A DNA stretch of 64,000 bases from an uncultured SAR116 cluster alpha proteobacterium (GCA_902543145.1 CACBXG010000007.1:1-64000); one strand, 5' to 3'; counted from the stretch's first letter, positions 1 through 9,839 are shown. Notes: generated by a model not told the origin, from the sequence alone. Translations and numbers: made by a program.

Positions 1-39
1 ATCAGTGAATTTAAGCATACTTTATACAAATTTAAATAG
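1..39 (+). CDS. C-terminal tail of an upstream gene (partial)
   Basis: Frame 1 is open from the window edge to a TAG at 37-39 and gives twelve residues (ISEFKHTLYKFK). It ends 8 bases before the uraH start on the same strand, so it is probably the last codons of the preceding gene in the same operon. In related purine clusters the neighbour of uraH is often an OHCU decarboxylase or a PuuE-type allantoinase, but twelve residues are too few to identify it. Confidence 0.35.
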   Translation: MSEFKHTLYKFK

Positions 40-47
40 AGAAAAAT

Positions 48-398
48 ATGGCGGGTCTTTCAACTCATGTTTTAGATACTAGCAAGGGTAAACCGGCAGT
101 AGAATTAAAAATTGAATTGTACAAAATATTCGATATTGAGAAAATTTTGATCAAAACTGTTTTGACTAATGAGGATGGTAGAATTGACGAACCATTGTTA
201 TCTGCTGAAAGCTTAGAGGAAAGTCATTACGAATTATTATTTTTTGCTGGTGATTATCTGAAAAAACAAAATAATGACCTTAAACATGTTTTTCTTGATA
301 AAATACCCATTAGATTTTTTGTAAATAATAAATCTGAACATTACCATGTACCACTATTACTATCTCCTTTTGGCTATAGTACTTATAGAGGGAGCTAA
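48..398 (+). CDS. uraH: 5-hydroxyisourate hydrolase
   Basis: This 116-residue protein is a transthyretin-related hydrolase that opens 5-hydroxyisourate, the product of urate oxidation, to OHCU in the cytoplasm. The family signatures are present: the N-terminal LSTHVLD with His7, Arg45 within NEDGRID, the HYHVPLLLSPFGYSTY stretch with His98 and His100, and the diagnostic C-terminal YRGS. The length is normal for bacterial HIU hydrolases. It lies 3 bases upstream of the urate oxidase gene puuD, and the GGAG that serves puuD sits inside its last codons, so the two are coupled. The ATG has only a weak AGAG upstream, as expected inside an operon. The identification is secure. Confidence 0.95.
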   Translation: MAGLSTHVLDTSKGKPAVELKIELYKIFDIEKILIKTVLTNEDGRIDEPLLSAESLEESHYELLFFAGDYLKKQNNDLKHVFLDKIPIRFFVNNKSEHYHVPLLLSPFGYSTYRGS

Positions 399-401
399 TT
401 T

Positions 402-1625
402 TTGATATTTTTATTGGAAGAATGGGCTGAACTAATTTTGAGATGGTTCCATGTCATTGCAGGTATTGCATGGATTGGCTCAAGCTTTTATTTTATTGCT
501 TTAGATTTAAGTTTAAAACAAAATAAGAATCTTCCAGATAAATCTCATGGAGAAGCTTGGCAAGTTCATGGAGGTGGATTTTATCACTTAGTTAAATATC
601 TTGTTGCACCGTCAAAAATGCCTTCAGAATTAACCTGGTTTAAATGGGAAGCCTATGCAACTTGGGTTTCAGGTTTTGCTTTGTTAGCTCTTATATATTA
701 TGCAGGTGCTGAATTATACATGATTGATATTGTCAAATATGATTTAGAAAAATATGATGCTGTAATAATTTCATTATTAGGCGTCGTCTTTGGTTGGGTA
801 ATTTATGATTTTGTTTGCAGATTATCATTAAAAACAAATGTCTATGTATTAATCAGCTCTATATTTATTTTAATCACTGTCATGTCGTGGGCTTATTCTG
901 AAATATTTAGTTATAGAGGAGCATTTATGCAGATAGGTACAGTTTTAGGCACTATCATGGTTGCTAATGTTCTTATGATCATAATTCCTGGTCAAAAAAA
1001 AGTTGTAGCTAGTTTGCTAGCGAATGAGACCCCTAACCCAATTCATGGTGCTATTGCTAAACAACGATCTCTTCATAACAATTACTTAACATTGCCAGTG
1101 ATTTTTATAATGATTTCAAATCATTATCCTTTAATTTATGCTACAAAATATTCTTGGATAATCATTTCAATTATTTTAATAATTGGAGCGCTCATTAGAC
1201 ATTTTTTCAATATTAAACATACTGGAGCCAAACCACCTTATTGGGTATGTGTTCCAATAATTATTCTAGGATCAATAATTTTTTATATTTCGGACTTGGG
1301 TAAACCAAAACTAAATAACGTAAAAAACACAGCTACTTTGATCGAACTAATCCCAGAAAAAACTTTGGTAAGTGCTCAAGAGATTATTGTATCTAAATGT
1401 TCAATGTGTCATGCAAAAGAGCCTTTATGGGAAAACTTGAAAAATGCTCCAAAATTAGTTAATTTAGAAACACCTACAGATATAATAAACAATATTGATA
1501 ATATATATAAACAGTCTGTGCTATCATATGCCATGCCACCCGGGAATATTTCTTTTCTTGAAGAAAATGAAAGAAGTTTAATTAATCAACTTTATATGAG
1601 TATTCATAATCTGAAAAATAAGTAG
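402..1625 (+). CDS. puuD: membrane urate oxidase (urate hydroxylase) with C-terminal cytochrome c domain
   Basis: This 407-residue PuuD-type protein oxidises urate to 5-hydroxyisourate and is predicted to pass electrons to the respiratory chain instead of making H2O2 like soluble uricases. The N-terminal part is a multi-helix membrane domain opening with RWFHVIAGIAWIGSSF, typical of the family. The C-terminal 80 or so residues are a cytochrome c domain with the haem motif CSMCH at 333-337 and a likely axial Met in YAMPPGN (about 378). The start is TTG at 402, preceded by GGAG at 391-394 inside uraH; no better in-frame start is seen. It is followed after 17 bases by the hydantoinase-type gene. 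Function in this organism is inferred from the family. Confidence 0.9.
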   Translation: MIFLLEEWAELILRWFHVIAGIAWIGSSFYFIALDLSLKQNKNLPDKSHGEAWQVHGGGFYHLVKYLVAPSKMPSELTWFKWEAYATWVSGFALLALIYYAGAELYMIDIVKYDLEKYDAVIISLLGVVFGWVIYDFVCRLSLKTNVYVLISSIFILITVMSWAYSEIFSYRGAFMQIGTVLGTIMVANVLMIIIPGQKKVVASLLANETPNPIHGAIAKQRSLHNNYLTLPVIFIMISNHYPLIYATKYSWIIISIILIIGALIRHFFNIKHTGAKPPYWVCVPIIILGSIIFYISDLGKPKLNNVKNTATLIELIPEKTLVSAQEIIVSKCSMCHAKEPLWENLKNAPKLVNLETPTDIINNIDNIYKQSVLSYAMPPGNISFLEENERSLINQLYMSIHNLKNK

Positions 1626-1642
1626 TCATTGGAGTATAGTTC

Positions 1643-3050
1643 ATGAAAAACTTTGACATAATTTTTAAAAATGGAAAAACAGTAACTGAAAATGGTTTAG
1701 AAGACTGCGACATTGCCGTTGCTGACGGAAAAATTCGTGAAATAGGCGAGATTAATGCTGACGCAAAAATTGTAGAGGATGTTTCTAACCTATTAGTTCT
1801 GCCTGGCGGTATAGATGCCCATGTCCACATAGATCAACCATCAGGACCAGACATAGAAATGGCTGACAACTTTCAAAGCGCTACAAAATCTGCCGCGGCT
1901 GGAGGTAATACCACAGTTTTACCTTTTGCTATGCAAGAAAAAGGACAATCCCTGAGAGAATGTGTAGAAAGTTATCATAAAAAGGCTAATGGGAATTTGT
2001 TTGTAGATACTTCATTTCACTTGATTATAAGTGATCCTTCACCACAAGTTTTAGGACAAGAACTCCCTGCACTAGCTAGAGATGGTTATACCTCTTTCAA
2101 AGTATTTATGACATATGACGATCTGGTTTTAAATGATGAAGAACTCTTGAAAGTTTTCGAAGTTGCTAAAAATGAGAAAACGTTAGTTATGGTCCATGCT
2201 GAAGGATATGATGCTATTAGATTTTTAACAAAAAAATTAGAAGATGAAGGAAAATTAGCACCTTATTATCATGGTTTGTCTAGGCCTCAGATCGTGGAAA
2301 GAGAAGCAACGCACAGAGCCATAAGTCATGCCCAAATAGTTGATATTCCAATTGTAATTGTTCACGTTTCGGGAGAGGAGGCACTATCTCAAATTAAATG
2401 GGCAAAAGATAAGGGAATTAAAATTTTTTCTGAAACTTGCCCTCAGTACATTTGTTTAACTGAAGATGATATGAAGGGATTAAATATGGATTTTGAGGGA
2501 GCAAAGTACGTATGCTCACCTCCGCCAAGAGATTTGGAAAAGTCAACATGCTATTTGGGATGGATTAATCGATGGAACTTTTGATATCTTTTCATCAGAT
2601 CATTGCCCATTCCGTTTCAAAGATAGTAAGGGTAAAGACAGGCCTGGAGCAAGAACGTCATTTAAATGGGTCCCTAATGGTATCCCAGGAGTGGAAACAA
2701 GATTGCCAATTTTGTTTTCTGAAGGAGTAAGCAAAAATAGAATCAGCTTGGAAAGGTTTGTAGAGCTAACTTCTACTAATCCTGCTAAAATGTATGGACT
2801 TTATCCTCAGAAAGGATCAATTAAAGTTGGATCTGATGCTGATATAACAATTTGGGATCCTAATAAAAAAAATAAAATTCAACAAATTAATCTAAGCCAT
2901 GGCTCTGATTATACGCCTTATGAAGGTTTAGATATTACTGGATGGCCAATACAAACTTGGTTAAGAGGTAATAAAATTTACGATCAGAATGAATTCATAG
3001 TTAACAAAAATTTAGGAAAATATATTTCTAGAGATTTTTGTATGCTTTAA
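1643..3050 (+). pseudogene. dihydropyrimidinase/D-hydantoinase-type amidohydrolase, interrupted by a one-base frameshift
   Basis: Two overlapping frames form one cyclic amidohydrolase of about 468 residues once a single base is removed. The first frame (1643-2584) has the metal ligands: HVH at 60-62, the lysine to be carboxylated in SFKVFMTYDD (Lys153), VHAEG (His185) and HVSGEEAL (His241). It runs to KYVCSPPPRDLEK and then into nonsense. The second frame (ending 3050) resumes with QHAIWDGLIDGTF and holds SSDHCPF with the catalytic Asp and NGIPGVETRLP. The switch falls in an AAAA run at 2538-2541, where one extra A explains everything. Intact, it would open dihydropyrimidine or hydantoin rings, or act as allantoinase in this cluster. 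Either the gene is freshly broken or the base is a sequencing error. Confidence 0.85.
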
Positions 3051-3065
3051 ATATATAGAAAAAAA

Positions 3066-4058
3066 ATGAGCACTAACAATATAAATCAAAATTTAACTAA
3101 TCTAGCTTCTCCAAAAATTGGTACAAAAATAATTGAAGTTTCTGATGATTTTTTCGGTGAAGCTTCCCGTATGCTAGATGACAAAGAGCCAATCTTCATT
3201 GAAGATAAGTATGATGAGCATGGAAAGTGGATGGATGGATGGGAGAGTAAAAGAAGAAGAGATGGTGGCAATGATTGGGCTATAATAGAATTAGGATCTC
3301 CAGGAATTATTACTGAGATAGATATTGATACAAGTTTTTTTACTGGAAATTTTCCTCCTTTTGCTTCAATTGAGGGTTTATATAGTGATCAAAAACCTAA
3401 CAAAGACTCTGACTGGATTGAAATACTCTCTAAAACATCTTTAAAAGGTAATTCCGGTAATAAATTTAAAATTGAATCAAAAACAAAAGTTAATTACATA
3501 AAATTACAAATTTTTCCTGATGGAGGAGTTGCAAGATTAAGATTATTTGGTGAAGTAAAACTTAATTGGGAGAATTATGATAATAAAAATGATCTAATTG
3601 AATTATCATCTTTAAAATTAGGTGGTTCTATTGTTGCTTATAATAATGCTCATTATGGTGACGTATCTGCTCTTCTATCTCATGGAAGAGGAAAAACAAT
3701 GGGTGATGGATGGGAAACTAGAAGGAGAAGAGAACCTGGTAATGACTGGATAATAATTAAATTAGCAACCAAGGGTCTGATAAAAAAAATTGAAATAGAT
3801 ACTGCTCATTTTAAAGGAAATTATCCAGATCAAGCATCAGTGCAAGTCTCAAACTTTGACAAAAACAAAGGTTTAGAAGAACTGATTAATGACTCACATA
3901 ACTGGAAATACATATTGGATAAATCAAAACTTCAAGCAGACAATATACATAATTACGAAATTAATGATACGTCAATTAAAGATGTAACTCATGTCAGATT
4001 AAATATTTATCCTGACGGAGGAGTATCAAGATTAAGAATTTTTGGTTTAAAATTATAA
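3066..4058 (+). CDS. alc: allantoicase
   Basis: This 330-residue cytoplasmic enzyme hydrolyses allantoate to ureidoglycolate and urea. It has the internal duplication of the allantoicase family: the segments DGWESKRRRDGGNDW (about 58-72) and DGWETRRRREPGNDW in the second half are repeats of one another, each followed by a beta-rich domain with the ends GGVARLRLFG and GGVSRLRIFG. The length matches the family. It sits between the broken hydantoinase-type gene (15 bases upstream) and ureidoglycolate lyase (1 base downstream), so the three read as one operon. A purine-nitrogen recovery role follows directly from the context. Confidence 0.95.
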   Translation: MSTNNINQNLTNLASPKIGTKIIEVSDDFFGEASRMLDDKEPIFIEDKYDEHGKWMDGWESKRRRDGGNDWAIIELGSPGIITEIDIDTSFFTGNFPPFASIEGLYSDQKPNKDSDWIEILSKTSLKGNSGNKFKIESKTKVNYIKLQIFPDGGVARLRLFGEVKLNWENYDNKNDLIELSSLKLGGSIVAYNNAHYGDVSALLSHGRGKTMGDGWETRRRREPGNDWIIIKLATKGLIKKIEIDTAHFKGNYPDQASVQVSNFDKNKGLEELINDSHNWKYILDKSKLQADNIHNYEINDTSIKDVTHVRLNIYPDGGVSRLRIFGLKL

Positions 4059-4059
4059 A

Positions 4060-4572
4060 ATGAATTATATTCCAATTGAAAAATTAGATTCTAATATTTT
4101 TTCTAGATTTGGAAATGTTTTAGAAAAGAAAAATGCATCAGAATTGCGTTCTATCAATCAAGGAACTACTACTAGATATCATAATATTTCAAAGTTAGAT
4201 TTAGAAAGTAAAGATGGAAATTCAGGTATTTCTATCTTTTCTGGTTTACCAAGAGAACTTCCTATAGAAATAAAGATTATGGAAAAACATCCTGTTGCCT
4301 CACAAAGTTTTCTTCCAATTCAAGATTATGATTGGTTAATAGTTGTTAGTGAGGAAAAAAATGAATTACCAAATTTAGATACTTTAAGATGTTTCTATGT
4401 TAACGGGGATACTGGTGTTACATACAATAAAAATGTTTGGCACCACCCTCTTTTAGTTAAAAAGAAACAAGATTTTTGGGTGATTGATAGAATAAATGAT
4501 CAAGAAGATACTTCTATTAATTTAAAAGAATATCATTTCACAGATAATGAAACTAGATACATAACTCTATAA
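4060..4572 (+). CDS. allA: ureidoglycolate lyase
   Basis: This 170-residue cupin-fold enzyme splits ureidoglycolate into glyoxylate and urea, the last step of the ureide branch. Recognisable parts are the N-terminal FSRFGNVLE, the FYVNGDTGVTYNKNVWHHPLL region that carries the active-site histidines of the family, and DFWVIDR near the C-terminus. It starts directly after allantoicase, with the ATG one base past the TAA, so translation is probably coupled. Its 3' end overlaps the 3' end of the convergent amidohydrolase gene by 6 bases, leaving no room for a separate terminator. The products would feed the glyoxylate pool; no urease is present in the window. Confidence 0.93.
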   Translation: MNYIPIEKLDSNIFSRFGNVLEKKNASELRSINQGTTTRYHNISKLDLESKDGNSGISIFSGLPRELPIEIKIMEKHPVASQSFLPIQDYDWLIVVSEEKNELPNLDTLRCFYVNGDTGVTYNKNVWHHPLLVKKKQDFWVIDRINDQEDTSINLKEYHFTDNETRYITL

Positions 4573-5925
4573 ATCCAGCAATCTTTTTGACGCAACCTTA
4601 TGTTTTTCTAAAGATAAATTAAGATCAAAATTATTTAAGTGACCATTTTGAGATATTACCTCTCCATTGCAAATAGTGTAAGCAGTTTTAGTAGGGGTAC
4701 ATAATACTAAAGCTGCCAAAGGGTCACTCCAAGCTCCAGACATAGCAATTTTATTCAAATCATATATTGCAAAATCTGCAGCTTTACCAATAGAAATCTG
4801 ACCAATATCATTTCTATTTAATACCTCTGCACCACCCCTTGTTGCAGTAAACAATGCTTCTCTTGGTGAAAAATTATTAGCACTTAAGTTTACTCTCTGT
4901 AACAACATTGCTTGGCGAGCTTCATTTAAAAGATTTCCACTATCATTTGAACTTGAACCGTCTACACCTAACCCTACTTTCACACCTTTATCTATCCACG
5001 TTCTCAACGGAGCTATTCCACTTGCTAACCTCATGTTTGAACAAGGACAATGAGCAATACCAGTACCTGTTCTAGAAAATAATTCTGTTTCATCTTCATT
5101 TAATTTTACACAATGAGCGTGCCAAACATCATCTCCAACCCACCCTAAGTCTTCAATATACTCACCTGGGGTCATACCAAAATTTTGTTTGGTATAAACA
5201 ATATCTTCGTTATTTTCTGCTAAATGAGTATGCAAACTAACTGAGTAATTTCTAGCTAACTTAGCAGTTTCTTCCATCAAATCTTGACTGACGCTAAATG
5301 GAGAACATGGTGCTAAAGCAATTTTTAACATTGAAAATTTAGAAGAATCATGAAAATTTTCAATAACTCTTTGGCAATCTTTTATAATTGAGTTTTCGTT
5401 TTCAGTAAGTGTGTCTGGCGGAAGTCCTCCTTTACTAACACCTATGCTCATTGAGCCTCTAGTGGCGTGAAATCTACAACCAACCTCACTTGCTGCTTCA
5501 ATCTGATTTTCAAGCTTTGATCCATTTGGAAAGAGGTATAGATGATCACTAGAAGTAGTACACCCACTAATAACCATTTCAGATAATCCAATTAAAGTTG
5601 AAATATAAATATCAGAGGGTAATATTTTACTCCAAATAGGATATAAATTTGTAAGCCATCCAAATAATGACTCATTTTGGGAGCCAGGATAACAGCGTGT
5701 CAAATTTTGAAATAAATGATGATGAGTATTTACCAAACCAGGTATAACAACCATTTCATGTGCATCAATTATTAATCCAGGGTTATAATTAAAATTTTCA
5801 AGATCTCCGATGTCAATAATTTTGCCATTTTCACAATAAATAGATTTGTTAGATATTTCTTTTCTTTCGTCATCCATTGTTGCAATTATTTGAGCATTTT
5901 TAATTAATAAATTTGCTATTTTCAT
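4567..5925 (-). CDS. 8-oxoguanine deaminase / guanine deaminase-type amidohydrolase
   Basis: This is a TRZ/ATZ-family metal-dependent amidohydrolase of 452 residues. The HxH metal motif is at 68-70 (NTHHHLF), further ligands lie in LHTHLAEN and WHAHCVKLN, and the catalytic Asp is in GLGVDGSSSNDSGNL. The GSSSNDSGNLLNEARQA stretch is what I associate with 8-oxoguanine deaminases, which turn 8-oxoguanine into urate. A guanine deaminase activity feeding xanthine to the neighbouring dehydrogenase is the alternative. I chose the ATG at 5925 (MKIANLLIKNA) over one 39 bases upstream because alignable family sequence begins there and a GAG lies just upstream. It follows xdhB on the same strand after about 140 bases. 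Confidence 0.85.
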   Translation of the reverse strand: MKIANLLIKNAQIIATMDDERKEISNKSIYCENGKIIDIGDLENFNYNPGLIIDAHEMVVIPGLVNTHHHLFQNLTRCYPGSQNESLFGWLTNLYPIWSKILPSDIYISTLIGLSEMVISGCTTSSDHLYLFPNGSKLENQIEAASEVGCRFHATRGSMSIGVSKGGLPPDTLTENENSIIKDCQRVIENFHDSSKFSMLKIALAPCSPFSVSQDLMEETAKLARNYSVSLHTHLAENNEDIVYTKQNFGMTPGEYIEDLGWVGDDVWHAHCVKLNEDETELFSRTGTGIAHCPCSNMRLASGIAPLRTWIDKGVKVGLGVDGSSSNDSGNLLNEARQAMLLQRVNLSANNFSPREALFTATRGGAEVLNRNDIGQISIGKAADFAIYDLNKIAMSGAWSDPLAALVLCTPTKTAYTICNGEVISQNGHLNNFDLNLSLEKHKVASKRLLDL

Positions 5926-6065
5926 ACTAAAGCTCGAAATTTTTTTTTTGTTGTAATGTAACAATATTTATCAAACTTTTAAATGTATAATTATAGTAGA
6001 TTTAAAAAAGTAAAATTTTCACGAATTCCAAAAGAAGCAGTTGTTAGAGAAGATGTTGTTGATAA

Positions 6066-8357
6066 CTAAACTTTTAAGACTTTCAAAATTTCAGATGGAG
6101 TAGCAGGAGAATTAAGAAGCTCAGGTCTTGAATTTGTTGAAGAAGCCCTAATTGCTTCTTTTAGCGCCAGAAAATGAGAAATTGCAAGTAGTAAAGGCGG
6201 CTCACCGACAGCTTTTGATCTAAAGATGGTTTTTTCTTCATTATCTGCTTTTTCTAGTAATTTAACATTGAAGGTTTGAGGAATATCTCTACTCCCAGGT
6301 AATTTATATGTAGACGGCCCAGTTGTAAGTAATTTTCCTTCTTTGGAAAAACATAATTCTTCACATGTCAACCACCCCAAACCTTGAATAAAACCTCCTT
6401 CAATTTGACCGATATCAATATTTTCATTAAGGGAATTTCCACAATCTTGAACAATGTCAGCTCTTAGTATTCTACTCTCTCCGGTATTTATATCTAATAA
6501 GGCCTCTGAAATTGCAGCTCCCCATGTAAAATAAAAATAAGGATGACCCCTCAACTTACCTTGATCCCATGAAATTTTGGGAGTCTTATAGTAACCTGTA
6601 GAAGATAAAGAAATTCGATTTTCCCAACAGGAAAAGGCTAACTCAGAAAAAGACAAACTTCTGTTACCACAAATAATTCTACCTTCACCAAGAACAATAT
6701 CTTTTTTATTTTTTTTAAATAATTTTGCAGCATGGCCGATCATTCTGTTTTTTATAACATTTGATGCGTTCCATGCAGCCATTCCATTTAAATCTGAACC
6801 AGAAGAAGCTGCTGTAGCTGAGGTGTTTGGTACTTCTGCAGTATTTGTTGAAGTAATGTGAATTTGGTCAAGAGGAACCTTAAAACATTCAGCAACTACT
6901 TGAGCAACTTTAATGAATAACCCTTGGCCCATTTCAGTTCCACCGTGATTTAGTCTAATTGATCCATCAGAGTATACATGGACTAACGCTCCTCCTTGAT
7001 TTAATGACGGTTTATTAAATGAAATGCCAAACTTTGCTGGCATTAGGGCAATACCTTTTCTAAAAGGCAAATTATTAGCTTTTTGATTTAAGTTAAACTT
7101 ATTAATATTTCTAAGTCTGTTTTTATAATCACTTAACTTATAGACCTCGTCTAAAATCCTATCAATTCTCAAGTTTTTTACAATTTGACCGTATGGTGTT
7201 TTAAGACCATTTAATTTTGAGTAATAGTTGATTTTACGAATTTCATCTATTGGCTTTTGTAAATATTGACTAACTGAATAAAGTATATTTTCAATAGTCA
7301 ACATTCCTTGTGGACCGCCAAAACCTCTAAAGGCTGTATTTGAAACTGTATTGGTTTTACACACATACCCAACAGCTTTTAATGATTTTATAAAGTAACA
7401 ATTATCAAGATGAGTTAAAGCTCTTGTCATTACAGGCCCCGAAAGGTCTAAAACATTACCACCATTACTTAAAAGTTTTATATCCAAAGCCAGAACCTTG
7501 CCAGTAACTGTAAAGCCTACGGTGTAATATATTTTAAAGTCATGTCTTTTTCCTGAAGCTGTCATATCAATTTGTCTGTTAAGACGTATCTTTACAGGTT
7601 TTTTTGTTAAACAGGCTCCCAAAGCAGACATTGCTGCAAAAATAGTTGCTTGGCTCTCTTTTCCGCCGAATCCACCTCCTAACCTTCTAACTTTACTATC
7701 AATTTTAGCTGATGGAATATTTAACACCTTTCCAACACCGTGTTGAACCTCAGTAGGATGCTGAGTACTTGACCAAACAATGTATTCGTCATTTTCTCCA
7801 GGAAAAGTTATGGCAACATGAGTTTCTAAATAAAAGTGATCTTGTCCACCAATTTCAAAATCACCAGATAAAGTATAATTTGATTTAGACATATCTTTTT
7901 TTATGTTGCCTTTTTCTAAAATCATTGGATCTTCTAAAAAAGATTTTTGTTCATAAGCGTCATCTAAATTAAGAATAGGTTTAGTTGTAAAATCCAGTTC
8001 AATTTCAACTAAGCTGCTCGCATAAATGGCTTCTTGATGTGTTTTTGCCAAAACAATCGCTACTGGTTGGCCTAAATATGAAAAAAAATCGTCTGCTAGA
8101 ATAGGCTCACCATTTTTGATGGGACCAATCTCATTTTCGCCAGGGATGTCTTTTGCTGTTATAATTTTTGTAAAAAATGGTAGATCTTTTAGTTTATCAG
8201 AATTAATTTTTTTTATTTTTCCACATGCAAATTTTGATAAAACGGGAGCTCCATGCAATAAATTTTCTTGCTCAGGCATATCGTCTATATAAATAGCCTG
8301 ACCAGTGGAGTGCCTTAAAGAAGAATCGTGAATTGAAATTTTATTTAAATTATTCAT
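6066..8357 (-). CDS. xdhB: xanthine dehydrogenase, molybdopterin-binding subunit
   Basis: This 763-residue large subunit binds the molybdenum cofactor and hydroxylates hypoxanthine and xanthine to urate. Family motifs include the N-terminal STGQAIYIDDMP, GQDHFYLETH, the molybdopterin loop RRLGGGFGGKESQ, the FRGFGGPQG segment, GTEMGQGLFIKVAQ and the catalytic glutamate in KAVGEPPLLLAI near the C-terminus. The length is right for the bacterial two-subunit form. It starts 2 bases after the small-subunit stop, so the subunits are coupled. The chaperone XdhC, normally needed to insert the sulfurated cofactor, is not encoded next to it and must lie elsewhere. Confidence 0.95.
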   Translation of the reverse strand: MNNLNKISIHDSSLRHSTGQAIYIDDMPEQENLLHGAPVLSKFACGKIKKINSDKLKDLPFFTKIITAKDIPGENEIGPIKNGEPILADDFFSYLGQPVAIVLAKTHQEAIYASSLVEIELDFTTKPILNLDDAYEQKSFLEDPMILEKGNIKKDMSKSNYTLSGDFEIGGQDHFYLETHVAITFPGENDEYIVWSSTQHPTEVQHGVGKVLNIPSAKIDSKVRRLGGGFGGKESQATIFAAMSALGACLTKKPVKIRLNRQIDMTASGKRHDFKIYYTVGFTVTGKVLALDIKLLSNGGNVLDLSGPVMTRALTHLDNCYFIKSLKAVGYVCKTNTVSNTAFRGFGGPQGMLTIENILYSVSQYLQKPIDEIRKINYYSKLNGLKTPYGQIVKNLRIDRILDEVYKLSDYKNRLRNINKFNLNQKANNLPFRKGIALMPAKFGISFNKPSLNQGGALVHVYSDGSIRLNHGGTEMGQGLFIKVAQVVAECFKVPLDQIHITSTNTAEVPNTSATAASSGSDLNGMAAWNASNVIKNRMIGHAAKLFKKNKKDIVLGEGRIICGNRSLSFSELAFSCWENRISLSSTGYYKTPKISWDQGKLRGHPYFYFTWGAAISEALLDINTGESRILRADIVQDCGNSLNENIDIGQIEGGFIQGLGWLTCEELCFSKEGKLLTTGPSTYKLPGSRDIPQTFNVKLLEKADNEEKTIFRSKAVGEPPLLLAISHFLALKEAIRASSTNSRPELLNSPATPSEILKVLKV

Positions 8358-8359
8358 TC

Positions 8360-9760
8360 TTAAACTTCCATTATTGATAAACTTTCTTTATCTTGCCTTA
8401 AACAAATTTGTAATCTTCTAAACAGTCCCTTCATTGCCTCTAATCTATAATGACTAGAACCCCTTAAATCTGAGATTGGTTGGATAAATTTATCTAAATT
8501 TTCAGTTGCAAAATCTATTGCATCATCTAATTTTTTTTCAATCATTGATTTACATAATTTGTCAAGACTCTTTGGTGTTGCTGCCACGCCTCCTGCAGCC
8601 ATTTGTATTTCTTTTATTATATACTTTTGAGTTTGTATATTTATGGCAAGAGAAATAGTTGATATATCCTGATCATATCGTTTAGAGAGCTTCCAGGAAA
8701 AAATTTTATTTTTTTTGTTTGGATAAGGTATTTCAATAGATAAAATTATCTCATCCTTTTTCAAAATATTTTTTCGGTAACCCTTAAAAAAGTTTTTTAT
8801 GTTTGTTTTTTTAATACCATTCTTTCCAAACACATTTATATCAGAATTTAAAACCATTAATAATGGGGCTAAATCTCCAATTGGACTTGACGTGCATAAA
8901 TTTCCTCCAATTGTTCCTTGATTTCTAATTTGTGGTGATCCAAACCTTTGAAGAATCTCTATTAATTCAGGCATTTTTGATCGAACTGAATCAAGAAAAT
9001 TTTCAATTGTGACCGCTCCTCCAAGAACCATTTTTTCCTTAAATTTTTTGATGAAGTTCAACTCTTCAATGGAACTTAAACATATAATATTATTTTCTTT
9101 TTCGTTTATGATAGGTCTTTGAAGATTTAAATCTGTACCACCTGCAATAAATTGAAAACTCTTTACTTCTAAATAATCTTTGAACTCTTTTAAATTATTT
9201 GGCTTTAAATAAGTAATGTTTCCGAAACGAACTTTTTTTTCTTTATTAATCATTTCAACTTTTTTAAATTTTGTTTTTCTATCTGAGACAGATTTAATTG
9301 CCTTTATTATTGGAGAGTAACCAGTGCATCTACATAAATTTCCAGAAATTGCGTCATTTATTGTATCATTATTAATTACTTTACCAGAATTTATTAAGCT
9401 AACACCTGATATGATAAATCCTGGCGTACAATATCCACATTGAGAAGCATACTCATTCGAAAAGGCCATTTGCAATGGATGAGGATTTTTATCACAACCT
9501 AAACCTTCTATGGTTGTAATGTTACTACCTATTACTTGGCCTAATCTAACTAAGCACGAGTTTATGGGTTTTGAATCTTCATTACTTTTTTTATTTATTA
9601 TAACTGAACATGCCCCACAATCACCTTCAGCACAACCTTCTTTTGTTCCAGTTATTTTATGATAATTTCTCAACCAATCTAATAGAGTAATATCGTGATA
9701 GACATTTGTAACCTCTACTTTTTTATTATTTATATATATAATATTTTTTGAATCAGTCAA
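8360..9760 (-). CDS. xdhA: xanthine dehydrogenase small subunit (2Fe-2S and FAD domains)
   Basis: This 466-residue subunit carries electrons from the molybdenum site to NAD+. The N-terminal plant-type ferredoxin cluster is at CAEGDCGACSVI (about 43-54), the second 2Fe-2S domain at CGYCTPGFI and CRCTGYSPI, and the FAD domain contains FIAGGTDLNLQ and IRNQGTIGGNLCTSSPIGD. All eight cluster cysteines expected for XdhA can be seen. It lies between the ABC-importer ATPase (79 bases upstream on the same strand) and xdhB, which suggests that a transporter component and the dehydrogenase are transcribed together. Confidence 0.95.
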   Translation of the reverse strand: MTDSKNIIYINNKKVEVTNVYHDITLLDWLRNYHKITGTKEGCAEGDCGACSVIINKKSNEDSKPINSCLVRLGQVIGSNITTIEGLGCDKNPHPLQMAFSNEYASQCGYCTPGFIISGVSLINSGKVINNDTINDAISGNLCRCTGYSPIIKAIKSVSDRKTKFKKVEMINKEKKVRFGNITYLKPNNLKEFKDYLEVKSFQFIAGGTDLNLQRPIINEKENNIICLSSIEELNFIKKFKEKMVLGGAVTIENFLDSVRSKMPELIEILQRFGSPQIRNQGTIGGNLCTSSPIGDLAPLLMVLNSDINVFGKNGIKKTNIKNFFKGYRKNILKKDEIILSIEIPYPNKKNKIFSWKLSKRYDQDISTISLAINIQTQKYIIKEIQMAAGGVAATPKSLDKLCKSMIEKKLDDAIDFATENLDKFIQPISDLRGSSHYRLEAMKGLFRRLQICLRQDKESLSIMEV

Positions 9761-9839
9761 AGACCATTACCTCAGATGAGTTAATTATTTTAAGATTATA
9801 ACTTCTAATTTTTAAAAAAATCAATAAAGATAAATGAGA

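Noticed and set aside
2538..2541. Programmed frameshifting at AAAA in the hydantoinase-type gene
   Set aside because: The run is short, no stimulatory stem or internal ribosome-binding-like site is evident, and enzymes of this family are not known to use frameshifting.
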